IMG/VR virus record: IMGVR_UViG_3300037228_000056
Coordinates: 1-63,344 of that record
Length of the DNA: 63,344 nucleotides
Strand: one strand, 5' to 3'
Source of the DNA: a virus
Of the stretch, positions 50,091-57,846 are shown one piece after another. Within the stretch, counting starts at the first letter, position 1. Each line of letters begins with the position of its first letter. A model generated the notes under the pieces. That model was given only the letters and a program-made list of their open reading frames with translations. It ran no database searches and had not been told where the DNA came from. The position numbers and the translations under genes were made by a program.

Positions 50091-50405
50091 GTGACCGAGA
50101 GCATGAGCGTGGCGGCGCTGCTCGGCCTGTGGTCGGTCCGGGGCAAGTACGCGCTGAAGGCTGCGGACCTGATCGAGTACCAGCACGCGTACTGCCAGAT
50201 CGACGGGCCCCTGCTGCAAGGGACGATCGACCCGGTGCTGCTGGGGACCGACGGGTCAGGCGCCACGATAGTGCTGGACGGCCTGCACAGGATCGTGCGC
50301 GCCCACCAGCTCGGCATCTCCCGGCTCCCGGTCTCCTACGACGAGGCCAGCCAGGTCCACCTGGACAACTGGAATAGCGTGCTCGGCATAGAGGGCGACC
50401 AGTAG
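50091..50405 (+). CDS. ParB/sulfiredoxin-like domain protein
   Basis: A 104-residue protein from GTG 50091. IVLDGLHRIVRAHQLG is the DGxHR motif of the ParB N-terminal/Srx superfamily, preceded by the typical beta strands (DPVLLGTDGSG). It lacks the HTH of true ParB. In phages such small ParB-like proteins can be nucleotide-binding or DNA-modification partners. It is the last gene before the main terminator. Confidence 0.6.
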   Translation: MTESMSVAALLGLWSVRGKYALKAADLIEYQHAYCQIDGPLLQGTIDPVLLGTDGSGATIVLDGLHRIVRAHQLGISRLPVSYDEASQVHLDNWNSVLGIEGDQ

Positions 50406-50428
50406 CACTGACCCGCTGAATCATCACC

Positions 50429-50473
50429 GCCCCGCCTTCCCCGGCCTTCACCTGCCGGGGAAGGCGGGGCTTT
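50429..50473. terminator. strong bidirectional terminator
   Basis: A perfect 17-bp stem (50429-50445 with 50454-50470) and an 8-base loop, followed by TTT. It lies between the plus-strand late operon and the converging minus-strand gene at 50473, so it would stop both. Confidence 0.8.
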
Positions 50474-50736
50474 CAGTCATGCCCGGAGCCGTCGCCCGTA
50501 AGCGCCGACCATGTCCAGCCGACGTCTGCTGTCCATCTCCGCTGGCACGTCACGCAGTCGCCGCCCTTCAGCCGCCGTCCGCGCTGCTGCGTGGTCGCTG
50601 CGTCCTCTTCGGGCAGCGGGCGGAGAGGATGACCGTACGGGCACATGCCTTCGCTGAGGCAGAAGTGGACGTGGTCGCTCATCTCGGCGCCGCGCGGCAC
50701 CCTGATGTCGGCCTGGGTCAAGCCGTTGCCTGCCAC
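50473..50736 (-). CDS. small zinc-binding hypothetical protein
   Basis: An 87-residue protein from GTG 50736 (VAGNGLTQAD at the start; an internal ATG begins MSDHVHFCLSEG). Cys/His ligands HFCLSEGMCPYGHP and CVTCQRRW suggest a zinc ribbon. Last gene of the minus-strand unit from 53345. Function is unknown. Confidence 0.5.
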   Translation of the reverse strand: MAGNGLTQADIRVPRGAEMSDHVHFCLSEGMCPYGHPLRPLPEEDAATTQQRGRRLKGGDCVTCQRRWTADVGWTWSALTGDGSGHD

Positions 50737-50764
50737 CTATGCCGCGCCCCCATCCGTCTTCCGG

Positions 50765-51235
50765 TCACCTGTACTCAGCGTGCTTCGCAACTACGTGCCC
50801 GAACGCCGATGAATGGGCACCGGCCCAGCGGTCCCTCTCATCTTCGGTGCCGAACGGCAGCGGCGGCTTGTACCCGGCCATGAGGTCAGCGGCCACCGCA
50901 GTCAGGCCGGCCAGCGTCCCGGCCGGCGCGATCATCCCCGCCGCCGCCTCCCGCAGCCACAGGGCGACCGCGTCGCCACCGGGAAACTCACGGTCATCAA
51001 GCACGCCGGCCGCTCCGGTGAGCGTGACGAAGTCCCGGCAGTCCGGGCACTCCGCGACGAACAGGATCCCGATCGTGCCCCGGTCGCGGACAAGCCAGCG
51101 GTCATGGCCCGTCTCGCGGGTATGCGCCGATGCCCACTTCCCGCGCTCGGCCGGACTGGCGAACGGCAGCACCTCCAGCACCGCGCACGAGCGGCAGGCA
51201 AGAAGGAACGGGCGCGTCGTCGTCTCAGCCGTCAT
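50765..51235 (-). CDS. hypothetical protein with t-rich Cys pairs
   Basis: 156 residues from ATG 51235 (ATGA overlap with the upstream gene). It contains LLACRSCAVLEV and AECPDCRDF, two CxxC pairs that could form one zinc site, and a repeated WASAHTRETGHDRW / WAGAHSSAFGHVV motif with conserved Trp and His. The internal repeat suggests duplication of a small domain. Not recognised. Confidence 0.55.
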   Translation of the reverse strand: MTAETTTRPFLLACRSCAVLEVLPFASPAERGKWASAHTRETGHDRWLVRDRGTIGILFVAECPDCRDFVTLTGAAGVLDDREFPGGDAVALWLREAAAGMIAPAGTLAGLTAVAADLMAGYKPPLPFGTEDERDRWAGAHSSAFGHVVAKHAEYR

Positions 51236-51651
51236 CCAAGCCGCCTCTCTGTTGGCGTGCTTCCGTCTGGGGATGGCGCCCGGTAAGCGTCCGGGTCCGC
51301 TGCCGCCCGGCGGCGCCAACGCTGCCCGATGTGAGGCAGCACCGACTCTGCCGTGCTGAAGGCGTCCGCGCCGCCTCCGTTGTGCACCTGCATGACGTGA
51401 CCGGCGATCATGGCGAACAACTCGTCGCCGGTCCTCGCGGTGAACTCGCCGGACAGCGGGCCGGGGCCGGGCACCACGCAGACGGGGCAGCGGGCACTGA
51501 CCGGCCCGGCGTCCGCGTAGGCGTCGGCTGCGGCGAGGATCGCGGCGGCCGGCCCCTCGGTGCCGAAGGTCGCTCCGGCGTCAGTCATGGCCCGCTCGAT
51601 GACCGCTATCAGGTTCTCGCGCTCATCACCCCAGTACGGGCTGCCGGTCAC
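51232..51651 (-). CDS. hypothetical protein
   Basis: 139 residues from GTG 51651, chosen because it overlaps the upstream stop (GTGA). Contains WGDERENLIAVIERAMTDAG and ARCPVCVVPG with a HVMQVHNGGG segment, a possible single zinc site like C2H2-type phage proteins. Its end overlaps the next start. Function is unknown. Confidence 0.5.
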   Translation of the reverse strand: MTGSPYWGDERENLIAVIERAMTDAGATFGTEGPAAAILAAADAYADAGPVSARCPVCVVPGPGPLSGEFTARTGDELFAMIAGHVMQVHNGGGADAFSTAESVLPHIGQRWRRRAAADPDAYRAPSPDGSTPTERRLG

Positions 51652-51953
51652 TGAATCCGCCAGCACGGGCCGTGCAGCTGGCAGCCGGCACCCTCGTACG
51701 CGCCGGAGTCGCCGGGGTGCGTGTGAGTCGACGGCGTGTCCGGCAGCGCGAGCAGGGTCAGGTGATCCCGGATCGCGGCGGCGAGCTGACGCAGCCTGGC
51801 GGACGGCACGTGCACCGGGCCGGCGCCGTTCACGCCGAAGCTGAGCGAGCCGGGCTCGGCCGCGCCGACGGCGGTCGGCCATATTTCGAGGGTGCCGCCG
51901 TCCGGGCCGGCGTACTCGAACAGAATGTCTCTCACGCCGTTCACGGCAGTCAC
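51648..51953 (-). CDS. hypothetical protein
   Basis: 101 residues from GTG 51953 (overlaps the upstream stop). It starts with a beta region (RDILFEYAGPDGGTLEIWPT) followed by a helix (RLRQLAAAIRDHLTLLALPD). Same coupled operon. Not recognised. Confidence 0.5.
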   Translation of the reverse strand: MTAVNGVRDILFEYAGPDGGTLEIWPTAVGAAEPGSLSFGVNGAGPVHVPSARLRQLAAAIRDHLTLLALPDTPSTHTHPGDSGAYEGAGCQLHGPCWRIQ

Positions 51954-52390
51954 TTCAGGCACCCTTCGGCCGCTATCGAGCATTCCCCGTGGCTCACCCG
52001 CGATTTCGCCGGGTCGTCCTCGTTCAGGTGAACCTCGCAGTGATCGTGCGTCACCAGCCGCCATGTTCCCGGTGCCGAGTCCTCCGAGACGATGACGGGG
52101 ATATTGATGAGCGGAGCGGCTGGCAGCGGGATGAACGGGTTGGGGCTTGGCGCGGCGCCGGCTGACTCGCGGGTAACGCTCGCCAGCGCTTCGGCTACGT
52201 CGGCCGCGCAGGTGAGTTGCTGCCAGCCTGCCGGGCGGTCGGGTGCGAGCGCGTGCACCTTGCGAAGCTGGCTGGTCAGCAGGTCCGCCAGGTCGCTGAT
52301 CGTGGCTACCTCAGCGGTCACGATGTTCTCTTCGGTGACCGCGTACCTGGCCCGGAGTTCCGCGAGGTCGGCGTACGTCATCGTGCTCAT
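51950..52390 (-). CDS. hypothetical protein
   Basis: 146 residues from ATG 52390, which has GGGAGG about 11 bases upstream. An in-frame ATG at 52447 is an alternative start. It begins MSTMTYADLAELRARYAVTE, is helical, and ends with His/Cys-containing THDHCEVHLNED. Role unknown. Confidence 0.5.
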   Translation of the reverse strand: MSTMTYADLAELRARYAVTEENIVTAEVATISDLADLLTSQLRKVHALAPDRPAGWQQLTCAADVAEALASVTRESAGAAPSPNPFIPLPAAPLINIPVIVSEDSAPGTWRLVTHDHCEVHLNEDDPAKSRVSHGECSIAAEGCLK

Positions 52391-52464
52391 CCCGCGCTCA
52401 CCTCCCGCTGCTCGCTGGTGCCACTGCTCGATGCTGGTGTCGCTCATCTAGCCCGCCATCCCTT

Positions 52465-52671
52465 CTACGTGTGCGTGCCGCAGGCTCCGCACAGTCCCTT
52501 GTGAACCCGCGACTCCGGGTGCTGGCACTCTGGCGGCAGGAAGGCGTCTAGCGCCGTCGTCAGTATCGCGCTGACCGCCATGCCAGTCTGATCATGGTGA
52601 GCCATCAGCCGCGCCCGGATCGCGACTGGCGGCCGGTAGGCGATCGGCGGGTGCTTGTGCTGGTTAGGCAT
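52465..52671 (-). CDS. small RHH-like protein with Cys tail
   Basis: 68 residues from ATG 52671, which overlaps the upstream stop. AIRARLMAHHDQTGMAVSAI has the strand-helix-helix look of a ribbon-helix-helix protein. CGACGTHT at the end adds Cys/His ligands. Possibly regulatory. Confidence 0.45.
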   Translation of the reverse strand: MPNQHKHPPIAYRPPVAIRARLMAHHDQTGMAVSAILTTALDAFLPPECQHPESRVHKGLCGACGTHT

Positions 52672-53026
52672 CGGCAAGCGCCCTGAAGTGGTCTTCGTGC
52701 CACTCGTCGCCGCAGGCCATGCAGATGTACGCGTTGTCACCTTGGGGCAGGAGCGGCTCATTGTCGTGCGGGCAGAACCTGACGCTCTCGCCGCCGGCCG
52801 AGCACTGCGCCTCGTAGCGGTGGTTCCACAACTCGCCGGCGACGTAGGCGCGGGTCGCGCCCCCGGTGCGGCTCTCCCAGTCGCCGCAGGAGCACTCGGC
52901 GTCCCAGCCCCACATGCCGCGCATCGAGGCCGTGTGCGGCATCTTCTGGCCGCCTGCCCACACGAACCAGCGAGCGCGGTGGGTTCGCATCGTCTCTGCG
53001 GCGATGATCCGGTTCAGCGTGCTCAT
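52664..53026 (-). CDS. zinc-binding hypothetical protein
   Basis: 120 residues. Two zinc-type segments, ECSCGDWESRT and RFCPHDNEPLL ... ICMACGDEWHEDH. The second resembles the C-terminal ribbon of small phage 'MazG-adjacent' proteins, but no function can be given. Overlaps the next gene by 8 bases. Confidence 0.5.
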   Translation of the reverse strand: MSTLNRIIAAETMRTHRARWFVWAGGQKMPHTASMRGMWGWDAECSCGDWESRTGGATRAYVAGELWNHRYEAQCSAGGESVRFCPHDNEPLLPQGDNAYICMACGDEWHEDHFRALADA

Positions 53027-53027
53027 C

Positions 53028-53345
53028 TCAGAACTCGCGCTTCTCTCCCGTGTACGGGTCTATGTCCTTGCCGCCGAACTCGGAGTACCACTCATCCCAC
53101 GACAAGCCCATCCACGGGCCTTCGCCGAATACCTCACCCGCGTAGTCGGCGCGCGGCAGGCCGAGCGAGCGGCGATGGGCGGCGTGGGCGTTCGCCCGCG
53201 TGCTTGCCCGCTCGGGCGGCTTGGCGGGCATCCACTCGCAGGAGCAGACGGTCATGGTGCGGATACCACGGCCGAAGCGGTTCAGGACGCTTACCGGCGC
53301 GTGGTCGGCCGGCGATGGCATCGGCCTGGTGATGAGGTTCGGCAT
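53028..53345 (-). CDS. hypothetical protein, first of operon
   Basis: 105 residues from ATG 53345, with AAGGAG about 9 bases upstream. Contains TVCSCEWMPAKPPERASTRA and NAHAAHRRSLG, a Cys/His set typical of short phage zinc proteins. It heads the minus-strand operon that ends at the terminator at 50473. Confidence 0.5.
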   Translation of the reverse strand: MPNLITRPMPSPADHAPVSVLNRFGRGIRTMTVCSCEWMPAKPPERASTRANAHAAHRRSLGLPRADYAGEVFGEGPWMGLSWDEWYSEFGGKDIDPYTGEKREF

Positions 53346-53367
53346 CTTGTGCTCCTTGCGTTCAGTG

Positions 53368-53412
53368 GCAATACCACCTTAGCACCGGAACCGCGCGGGT
53401 TGCAATACCACC
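53368..53412 (-). promoter_or_regulatory. paired GGTGGTATTGC boxes upstream of the minus operon
   Basis: Two exact 11-bp copies (53368-53378 and 53402-53412, read GGTGGTATTGC on the minus strand) lie 34 bases apart just before the gene starting at 53345. Their spacing and position fit a regulator or sigma binding site. The TATTGC in the proximal copy might serve as a -10. Confidence 0.4.
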
Positions 53413-53503
53413 GCCGGACTGTCCCGGGCGCTGGCAACTCCCGCCACATCAGCCCGCATCGCCTCGCACCTCCTGAGAGTGCGCTTGCGGCCGGGCCACG
53501 TGG

Positions 53504-53812
53504 TCACGCCAGCCTCCTGGCCTCAACCGCCTCGAAACGGACCACGATGCCCTTAGCCGTCGCCTGCCGGTCGAAGCAGCCAGGGCACAAGGTTCCGCGC
53601 AGCGACCCGTGGACCTCTCCGTACAGTTCATCCGGAGCGCGCCACCATACGTAAGGCCGCCCGCAGTCCTGGCACGACTCGGTGTCCTCGAACAGGACGT
53701 GGATCACGAAGTCGCGCCAGTACATCCGCAGCCTCGCGGCCAGCGAGATCGGCTTGCGGCGGAACCTCAGCATGTACCGGAGCCGCCCGGCCGCGCCCGG
53801 CCTGACCTGCAT
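53504..53812 (-). CDS. zinc-ribbon protein coupled to repressor
   Basis: 102 residues from ATG 53812 (TGATG overlap with the XRE gene). Basic N-terminus, then CQDCGRPYVWWRAPDELYGE and CPGCFDRQA, a zinc ribbon. It is made with the repressor, so it may be a partner or antirepressor. Not recognised. Confidence 0.5.
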   Translation of the reverse strand: MQVRPGAAGRLRYMLRFRRKPISLAARLRMYWRDFVIHVLFEDTESCQDCGRPYVWWRAPDELYGEVHGSLRGTLCPGCFDRQATAKGIVVRFEAVEARRLA

Positions 53813-54042
53813 CACGCAGCCTTCTTCCCGAGCTGCCTCAGCAGCCTCCCGTAGGCAAGGGCATGCTCGGCCGTGGGCTTCCGCTTGCCTGACTCCCAAA
53901 GCCCGACCGTCTGGCGCGAGACGCCGAGCGCTGAGGCGACCTCGGCGGGACTCAGGCCGGCTGACTCGCGTGCCGTCCGGGCCTTCCCGCTCGCCAGTTC
54001 CGCGCGGAAGGCCGCGACGGCTGCGAGTTCGGCGGGGCGCAC
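53812..54042 (-). CDS. XRE-family HTH repressor
   Basis: 76 residues. LSPAEVASALGVSRQTVGLW followed by ESGKRKPTAEHALAYGRLL is a complete XRE/Cro HTH (about 31-70). GTG 54042 lies 7 bases after a -10 TACGCT (leaderless). It is divergent from the integrase across 100 bases that hold three 11-bp tandem repeats. It is the best candidate for the lysogeny or integrase regulator. Confidence 0.72.
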   Translation of the reverse strand: MRPAELAAVAAFRAELASGKARTARESAGLSPAEVASALGVSRQTVGLWESGKRKPTAEHALAYGRLLRQLGKKAA

Positions 54043-54070
54043 GGGACCAAGCGTAGCGGCCTCAACTCAG

Positions 54071-54103
54071 GCGAAACCAGGCCGCAACCAGGGCGCAACA
54101 AGG
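54071..54103. repeat. three 11-bp tandem repeats between repressor and integrase
   Basis: GCGAAACCAGG, CCGCAACCAGG and GCGCAACAAGG follow each other without spacer (54071, 54082, 54093), consensus sCGCAACCAGG. One repeat per helical turn places all copies on one DNA face. Likely binding sites for the XRE repressor or arm-type sites for the integrase. Confidence 0.6.
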
Positions 54104-54130
54104 TTCCGCGAAATACAGGATAATGCACGT

Positions 54131-54142
54131 TATGCTGTGACC
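54131..54142 (+). promoter_or_regulatory. leaderless promoter of the integrase
   Basis: A -10 TATGCT (54131-54136) ends 6 bases before GTG 54143. A second -10-like GATAAT lies at 54119-54124. Confidence 0.5.
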
Positions 54143-55132
54143 GTGAGAGAACTTGAGTTGACCGGCGTCCCGCTGCCCGCCGTCCCAGGGGAACGCAGCC
54201 GCGATGACCTGCTCGGCCTGCTGACCGATGCGTGGCTGAACCGCTCCAAGTCGCCGCACACCCGAGAGGCGTACTTCCGCGACCTGACGTACTGGCTCGG
54301 CTGGTGCGCGTCGGCCGGGGTGCACCCGCTCCGCGCCCGGATGATGGACGCCGACAACTGGATGACCTGGCAGCGCGAGCACGGCGTGCGCGGCGACGGG
54401 CACCCGGCCGCACGGCGCAGCATCGCCCGGCGGCTGTCGGTCGTCTCCTCCTGGTATGACTACCTGATCCGCAATACCGCCGCCGACGACGTGCCGCTCA
54501 TCACCCACAACCCGGCCGCGACCGACGCGCGGCCCGACGTCGACAAGGACCACTCCCCCACGGTCGGGCTCAGCCGCGCCGAAGCCGACCGGCTCATCGA
54601 GGCGGCCGACGCGGACGGCCCGCGCTCCTCGGCCGTCATCCGGTTCATGCTCACCAACGCGGCCCGCTGCGGTGTCATATCAACCGCCCGGATCGAGCAT
54701 CTCGGCCACGACCGCGGGCACCGCGTGATCGACATGACCGTCAAGGGCGACCGGATGAAACGCGACCCGCTGCCGCCGCCTACCGCCGCCGCGATCGATG
54801 CCTACCTCGCGATGCGGGGCAGCCCTGCGGATGGCCTGATCTTCGTGACGCGGACCGGCCGGGCGCTCGATGAGGCCTGCCTGTTCCGGCTCGTTCAGCG
54901 CATCGCCCGCAAAGCGGGCATCCCGAGCGCCGACCGGCTGTCGCCTCACTCGCTGCGGCGCACGGCGATCACCGAAGCTCTCGACGCAACGCACGACCTC
55001 CGCAAGGCACAAGACCTAGCCGGGCACGCCGACCCGCGCACGACCCGGCTCTACGACGACAACCGCAACCAGCTAGACGGGCACGCCGCCTACGTGCTGG
55101 CCACCCGGTACGGAGTAAGGCGAGACGGGTGA
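54143..55132 (+). CDS. int: tyrosine integrase
   Basis: 330 residues from GTG 54143, set by the leaderless promoter (the open frame to 53873 is not needed). A SAM-like core-binding N-terminus (RSKSPHTREAYFRDLTYWLG) is followed by the catalytic domain: the first Arg in NAARCGVISTARIEHL, HSLRRTAITEA (HxxR), GHADPRTTRLYDD (H and the Tyr nucleophile). It inserts the element at an att site. The tRNA-like fragment at 55959 is the nearest candidate for attP. Confidence 0.85.
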   Translation: MRELELTGVPLPAVPGERSRDDLLGLLTDAWLNRSKSPHTREAYFRDLTYWLGWCASAGVHPLRARMMDADNWMTWQREHGVRGDGHPAARRSIARRLSVVSSWYDYLIRNTAADDVPLITHNPAATDARPDVDKDHSPTVGLSRAEADRLIEAADADGPRSSAVIRFMLTNAARCGVISTARIEHLGHDRGHRVIDMTVKGDRMKRDPLPPPTAAAIDAYLAMRGSPADGLIFVTRTGRALDEACLFRLVQRIARKAGIPSADRLSPHSLRRTAITEALDATHDLRKAQDLAGHADPRTTRLYDDNRNQLDGHAAYVLATRYGVRRDG

Positions 55133-55139
55133 CGCGCCG

Positions 55140-55790
55140 ATGATCCCGCGCCGCCCGACGTGCGGGCGCCCAACCGTGACCACCGGCAAGCCGTGCCGGC
55201 CGCCTCCGATATGGCTGTGGCCGGCAGGTACCGGACTGGCCGATCCCCGCTCATGCCGTCGCCACCTGACCGAAGAGGAGCGCGCCGCGCTGGCGCCCTT
55301 CGACGCCGAGTCCGCTGCCCGGTCTGCCGAGTTCGCGGCGCAGTATGACGAATGGTGGCTGGGCCTGATCAACTCGGACCCGGCTTGCTGGTCGTGGCCG
55401 CTCCGCAAGGAACTTCACCAGGCCGTCCACGCCTGGAACCTACATCACCAAGAGGGAGACCATCACGCCATGAGCCTGAAGGAAGACTTCGAGAACCTGA
55501 TCCCCGACGTGGAGAAGCACCTCCGCGACTTCATCGACGGCCACTCGGCGGTGATCGAGCGCGGCTTCAAGCTCATCGAGATGGCCGACGCCGACCCGCT
55601 GATGCAGACTGTCGAGGCAGCGGCGGGCCTGACCCCTGGTGCCCGCGCCGCGATCGCGGAGGCCATCGCCAAGCTTGACGTCGAGTTCCAGCGGGTCGCG
55701 GCCGAGGCGACGGAGAACGGGCGGCAAGCGGAGCGGAACGCCCAGGCGGCCGCTCAGCCCCCGGCCGAGCCTGAGGCACCTGCGGAGTAG
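55140..55790 (+). CDS. hypothetical protein downstream of integrase
   Basis: 216 residues from ATG 55140. N-terminal part with CGRPTVTTGKPC and CRRHLTEEERAA (a zinc-like motif seen in actinobacterial mobile-element proteins). The C-terminal helical part starts at an internal ATG 55470 (MSLKEDFENLIPDVEKHLRD), which has its own GGGAG site and may be a second product. Followed by a strong terminator. Confidence 0.55.
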   Translation: MIPRRPTCGRPTVTTGKPCRPPPIWLWPAGTGLADPRSCRRHLTEEERAALAPFDAESAARSAEFAAQYDEWWLGLINSDPACWSWPLRKELHQAVHAWNLHHQEGDHHAMSLKEDFENLIPDVEKHLRDFIDGHSAVIERGFKLIEMADADPLMQTVEAAAGLTPGARAAIAEAIAKLDVEFQRVAAEATENGRQAERNAQAAAQPPAEPEAPAE

Positions 55791-55817
55791 CCTGCTACTG
55801 AGGGCATCGGCGCTACG

Positions 55818-55867
55818 GCCCCGGTACTGCCGTCCTTCAAGGGCGGTGGTGCCGGGGCTGGCTTTTT
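55818..55867 (+). terminator. Rho-independent terminator after the integrase unit
   Basis: The GCCCCGG/CCGGGGC outer stem (55818-55824 with 55852-55858) is extended by ACTGCCG/CGGTGGT with G-U pairs, and is followed by TTTTT at 55863-55867. Confidence 0.8.
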
Positions 55868-55958
55868 GCGTTGGCCGTGAAGTCGTCCCAGGCCGTGACC
55901 TCTCGCTTGCCGCAGACCGAGCAGGACAGGGAGCCCAGCCATTCTCGCTGCTCGCGGT

Positions 55959-55990
55959 CAGCGGGTAGCTCAACTGGTAGAGCAGCGGTC
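55959..55990 (+). tRNA. tRNA 5'-half fragment, candidate attP core
   Basis: CAGCGGG-TA-GCTC-AACTGGTA-GAGC-A-GCGGT-C reads as a tRNA from position 1 to 32, with a perfect D-stem and canonical A14, G18, G19 and A21. No T-arm half lies within about 200 bases on either side, so this is not a working tRNA. It is 830 bases after the integrase gene, where attP sites with tRNA identity are expected, although most such sites carry the 3' half. Confidence 0.45.
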
Positions 55991-56002
55991 GCCCCGGTTC
56001 CG

Positions 56003-56209
56003 TCACCCCACGATCTCGGGCTCGTGGTGCGGAACGCGGGTCACCTCGCGCAGGGTGATCCCTTCCTGGGCCAGCTGATCGCTGAACACCGAGAAGTCCT
56101 CCGGGGTGAACGTCATCACGACCCGGGCGAACGCCTGCCTGCACAGGTCGTAGAACGCCGGGGTGCGCCCGCTCACGGGCCAGATGCTGAACTCGTAGTT
56201 GTAGGTCAC
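56003..56209 (-). CDS. small hypothetical protein
   Basis: 68 residues from GTG 56209 (GGGGGG upstream): YNYEFSIWPVSGRTPAFYDL, FTPEDFSVFSDQLAQEG. A longer ORF to 56302 has no start signal and extends into repeats. Its end forms a strong hairpin with the end of the tRNA-like fragment region. Not recognised. Confidence 0.5.
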   Translation of the reverse strand: MTYNYEFSIWPVSGRTPAFYDLCRQAFARVVMTFTPEDFSVFSDQLAQEGITLREVTRVPHHEPEIVG

Positions 56210-56459
56210 GGAACCCCCCTGTTTAGCCCATGGTCTGAACTCTCTTCGCGCACCGTTCCGGCCACGGTGCCTTGACCAGCCTCTTTCCGGGGTGCCGTTC
56301 AACCGCTCAAGCCATGGTCTGGACTGAAGTCCAGAGGATGGGCTAGGTCGTCCGCGATCTTGGAATAAACGAGGGGGCGTGCTGCAACCTCAAGCGAATC
56401 CCCTGGGCTGCGGGTGAGGCTCGCCGCCGCGCGCCCTGCGGACGCCGGCCTGGGCGCGG
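56210..56459. other. non-coding stretch with short repeats
   Basis: No convincing gene. CCATGGTCTG-A/G-ACT occurs twice (about 56228 and 56313) and GGACT-GAA-GTCC forms a small hairpin next to the second copy. No further structure seen. Confidence 0.4.
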
Positions 56460-56534
56460 TCAAGGCCCGTCACCGGGAACGGAGCCTACGAGGATGCCGC
56501 AGACGGCGGCGAGGGTGACGAGGTAAGGCAGCAC
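56460..56534 (-). CDS. 24-residue membrane protein, leaderless
   Basis: GTG 56534 lies 6 bases after a -10 TAGGCT (56546-56541). The product is one hydrophobic helix (MLPYLVTLAAVCGILVGSVP). Found from the promoter pattern. A paralogous arrangement occurs at 57847-57948 with a nearly identical start region. Confidence 0.45.
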   Translation of the reverse strand: MLPYLVTLAAVCGILVGSVPGDGP

Positions 56535-56590
56535 CAGCCAAGCCTACCGGGGTGGCGGTGACATCGGCGGGGGCGCAAGAGCGGTGGCGA

Positions 56591-56630
56591 TTAGGCCAGC
56601 GCTTTAGGATGCATTAGGACTACGATTAGG
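56591..56630 (+). repeat. four TTAGG repeats upstream of 56635
   Basis: TTAGG at 56591, 56604, 56614 and 56626, spaced 13, 10 and 12 bases, each followed by A or C. They are close to one helical turn apart and directly precede GTG 56635. A -10-like TACGAT (56621-56626) overlaps the last one. Probably operator sites. Confidence 0.5.
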
Positions 56631-56634
56631 AACC

Positions 56635-57009
56635 GTGCCGGACTTCGAGATATACCAGCGGCAGCGCGCGAGCCGTCCCGCGACGGTGACGCTGACCAAG
56701 GGTGGCCTGCTCCGCCTCAGCCCGGCGGCCTACTCCGCGCTCGGCTCGCCTGCCGCCGTGACCCTGGCCTATGACAAGGAGGGACCGGTCATCGGCTTCC
56801 GCGCCGCGCGGGCCTCCGACCGGTCGGCCTACCTGGTCCGGGCGCCGCGCGTCGTGTCGGCGGTCGCGCTTTGCCGCGTCCTGGCCATCAGCCGCGACGA
56901 GTCGCGCCGCTACCCGCTGGAGGACTTCGGCGGGACGCTGGGCATCGACCTGGGCACGCCCGGCGAGGTCGTCACCAGCAACCGGCGCAAGAAGGCCGGG
57001 GTTCCGTGA
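56635..57009 (+). CDS. hypothetical regulatory-type protein
   Basis: 124 residues from GTG 56635. AbrB/SpoVT-like or 'regulatory fold' look (ATVTLTKGGLLRLSPAAYSA ... LGSPAAVTLAYD), then DESRRYPLEDFGGTLGIDLG. Controlled by the TTAGG repeats in front. Stop overlaps the next GTG. Confidence 0.5.
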   Translation: MPDFEIYQRQRASRPATVTLTKGGLLRLSPAAYSALGSPAAVTLAYDKEGPVIGFRAARASDRSAYLVRAPRVVSAVALCRVLAISRDESRRYPLEDFGGTLGIDLGTPGEVVTSNRRKKAGVP

Positions 57010-57797
57010 GCAACCGCCGCAGGCCGCGCCGGGCCAAGGAGCCGCCGGCAGGGCGCCAGCCGACCGGGCGCGCTGCCCCGCTGACGGACCTGACGCTGCG
57101 GTTCATGCACCAGCCGGAAGACGACCGCCTCCAGGGCGCCGGAGGCGATGACCTGACGCTCGGCAAGGTCAGGCAGGCGTTCTACGCCAACGAGCGGCGC
57201 GGCCAGCTCGTGCGCGGCCAGACAGGGAAAGGCAGTGACGGGCGCCAGCACCGGGAGTGGGGGCTCAGTTCGCTGGCCCGCGGCCACGGCTGGCATCCGC
57301 TCGGGGTGACGGTCAGCGCCGACGCCGCCGATGTCACCTCATCCGGGCTCCTGCGCGCCCGGATGCCGAGGAAAGCCGCCGCCCAGCTCCGTGACGGTGA
57401 CCTGGTGGCCATCACCGACCCCGCGACCGGAACCGCCGGCACCGCGACCGTGCGCCGCGTCTACCACCGGACGGGCCGGCTGTACCTCGTACCGGCGTGG
57501 GGCGGCGAGATGCAGCCGCCACGGTTCCGCACCCAGGCCGACGCCCGCGCGGAGGCGCGCGGGTACCCGAAGCCGTGCCCGTCCTGCGGCGCCGGGCCGG
57601 GCACTGACTGCGTGACCCGCTCGGGAGCCACCGCCCGCTGGCCGCACCGGCCGCGCGACCCGCTGCTCCTGCTGCGCGACATCGAGCGCGAGCAAGCTGA
57701 CGCGCATGCCGCGCTGGCGAAGGCAAGAGCCGAACTCGCGGAGATCGAAGCCGAGATAGCCGCCCTGGAATCTCGGGTCACGACCAGTTCAGGCTAA
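57006..57797 (+). CDS. zinc-finger protein of mobile elements
   Basis: 263 residues from GTG 57006 (GTGA overlap). Basic start, a beta barrel-like middle (RDGDLVAITDPATGTAGTAT), a zinc motif CPSCGAGPGTDCVTRSGATA with downstream HRPR (the usual 'H' ligands in the actinobacterial zf-family), and a coiled coil at the end. May bind DNA. Function is unknown. Confidence 0.55.
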   Translation: MSNRRRPRRAKEPPAGRQPTGRAAPLTDLTLRFMHQPEDDRLQGAGGDDLTLGKVRQAFYANERRGQLVRGQTGKGSDGRQHREWGLSSLARGHGWHPLGVTVSADAADVTSSGLLRARMPRKAAAQLRDGDLVAITDPATGTAGTATVRRVYHRTGRLYLVPAWGGEMQPPRFRTQADARAEARGYPKPCPSCGAGPGTDCVTRSGATARWPHRPRDPLLLLRDIEREQADAHAALAKARAELAEIEAEIAALESRVTTSSG

Positions 57798-57846
57798 CCC
57801 GCTCCCTTGTCCATCGCGCCCGGTTGGCTGTGACCGCCCGTGCCGC

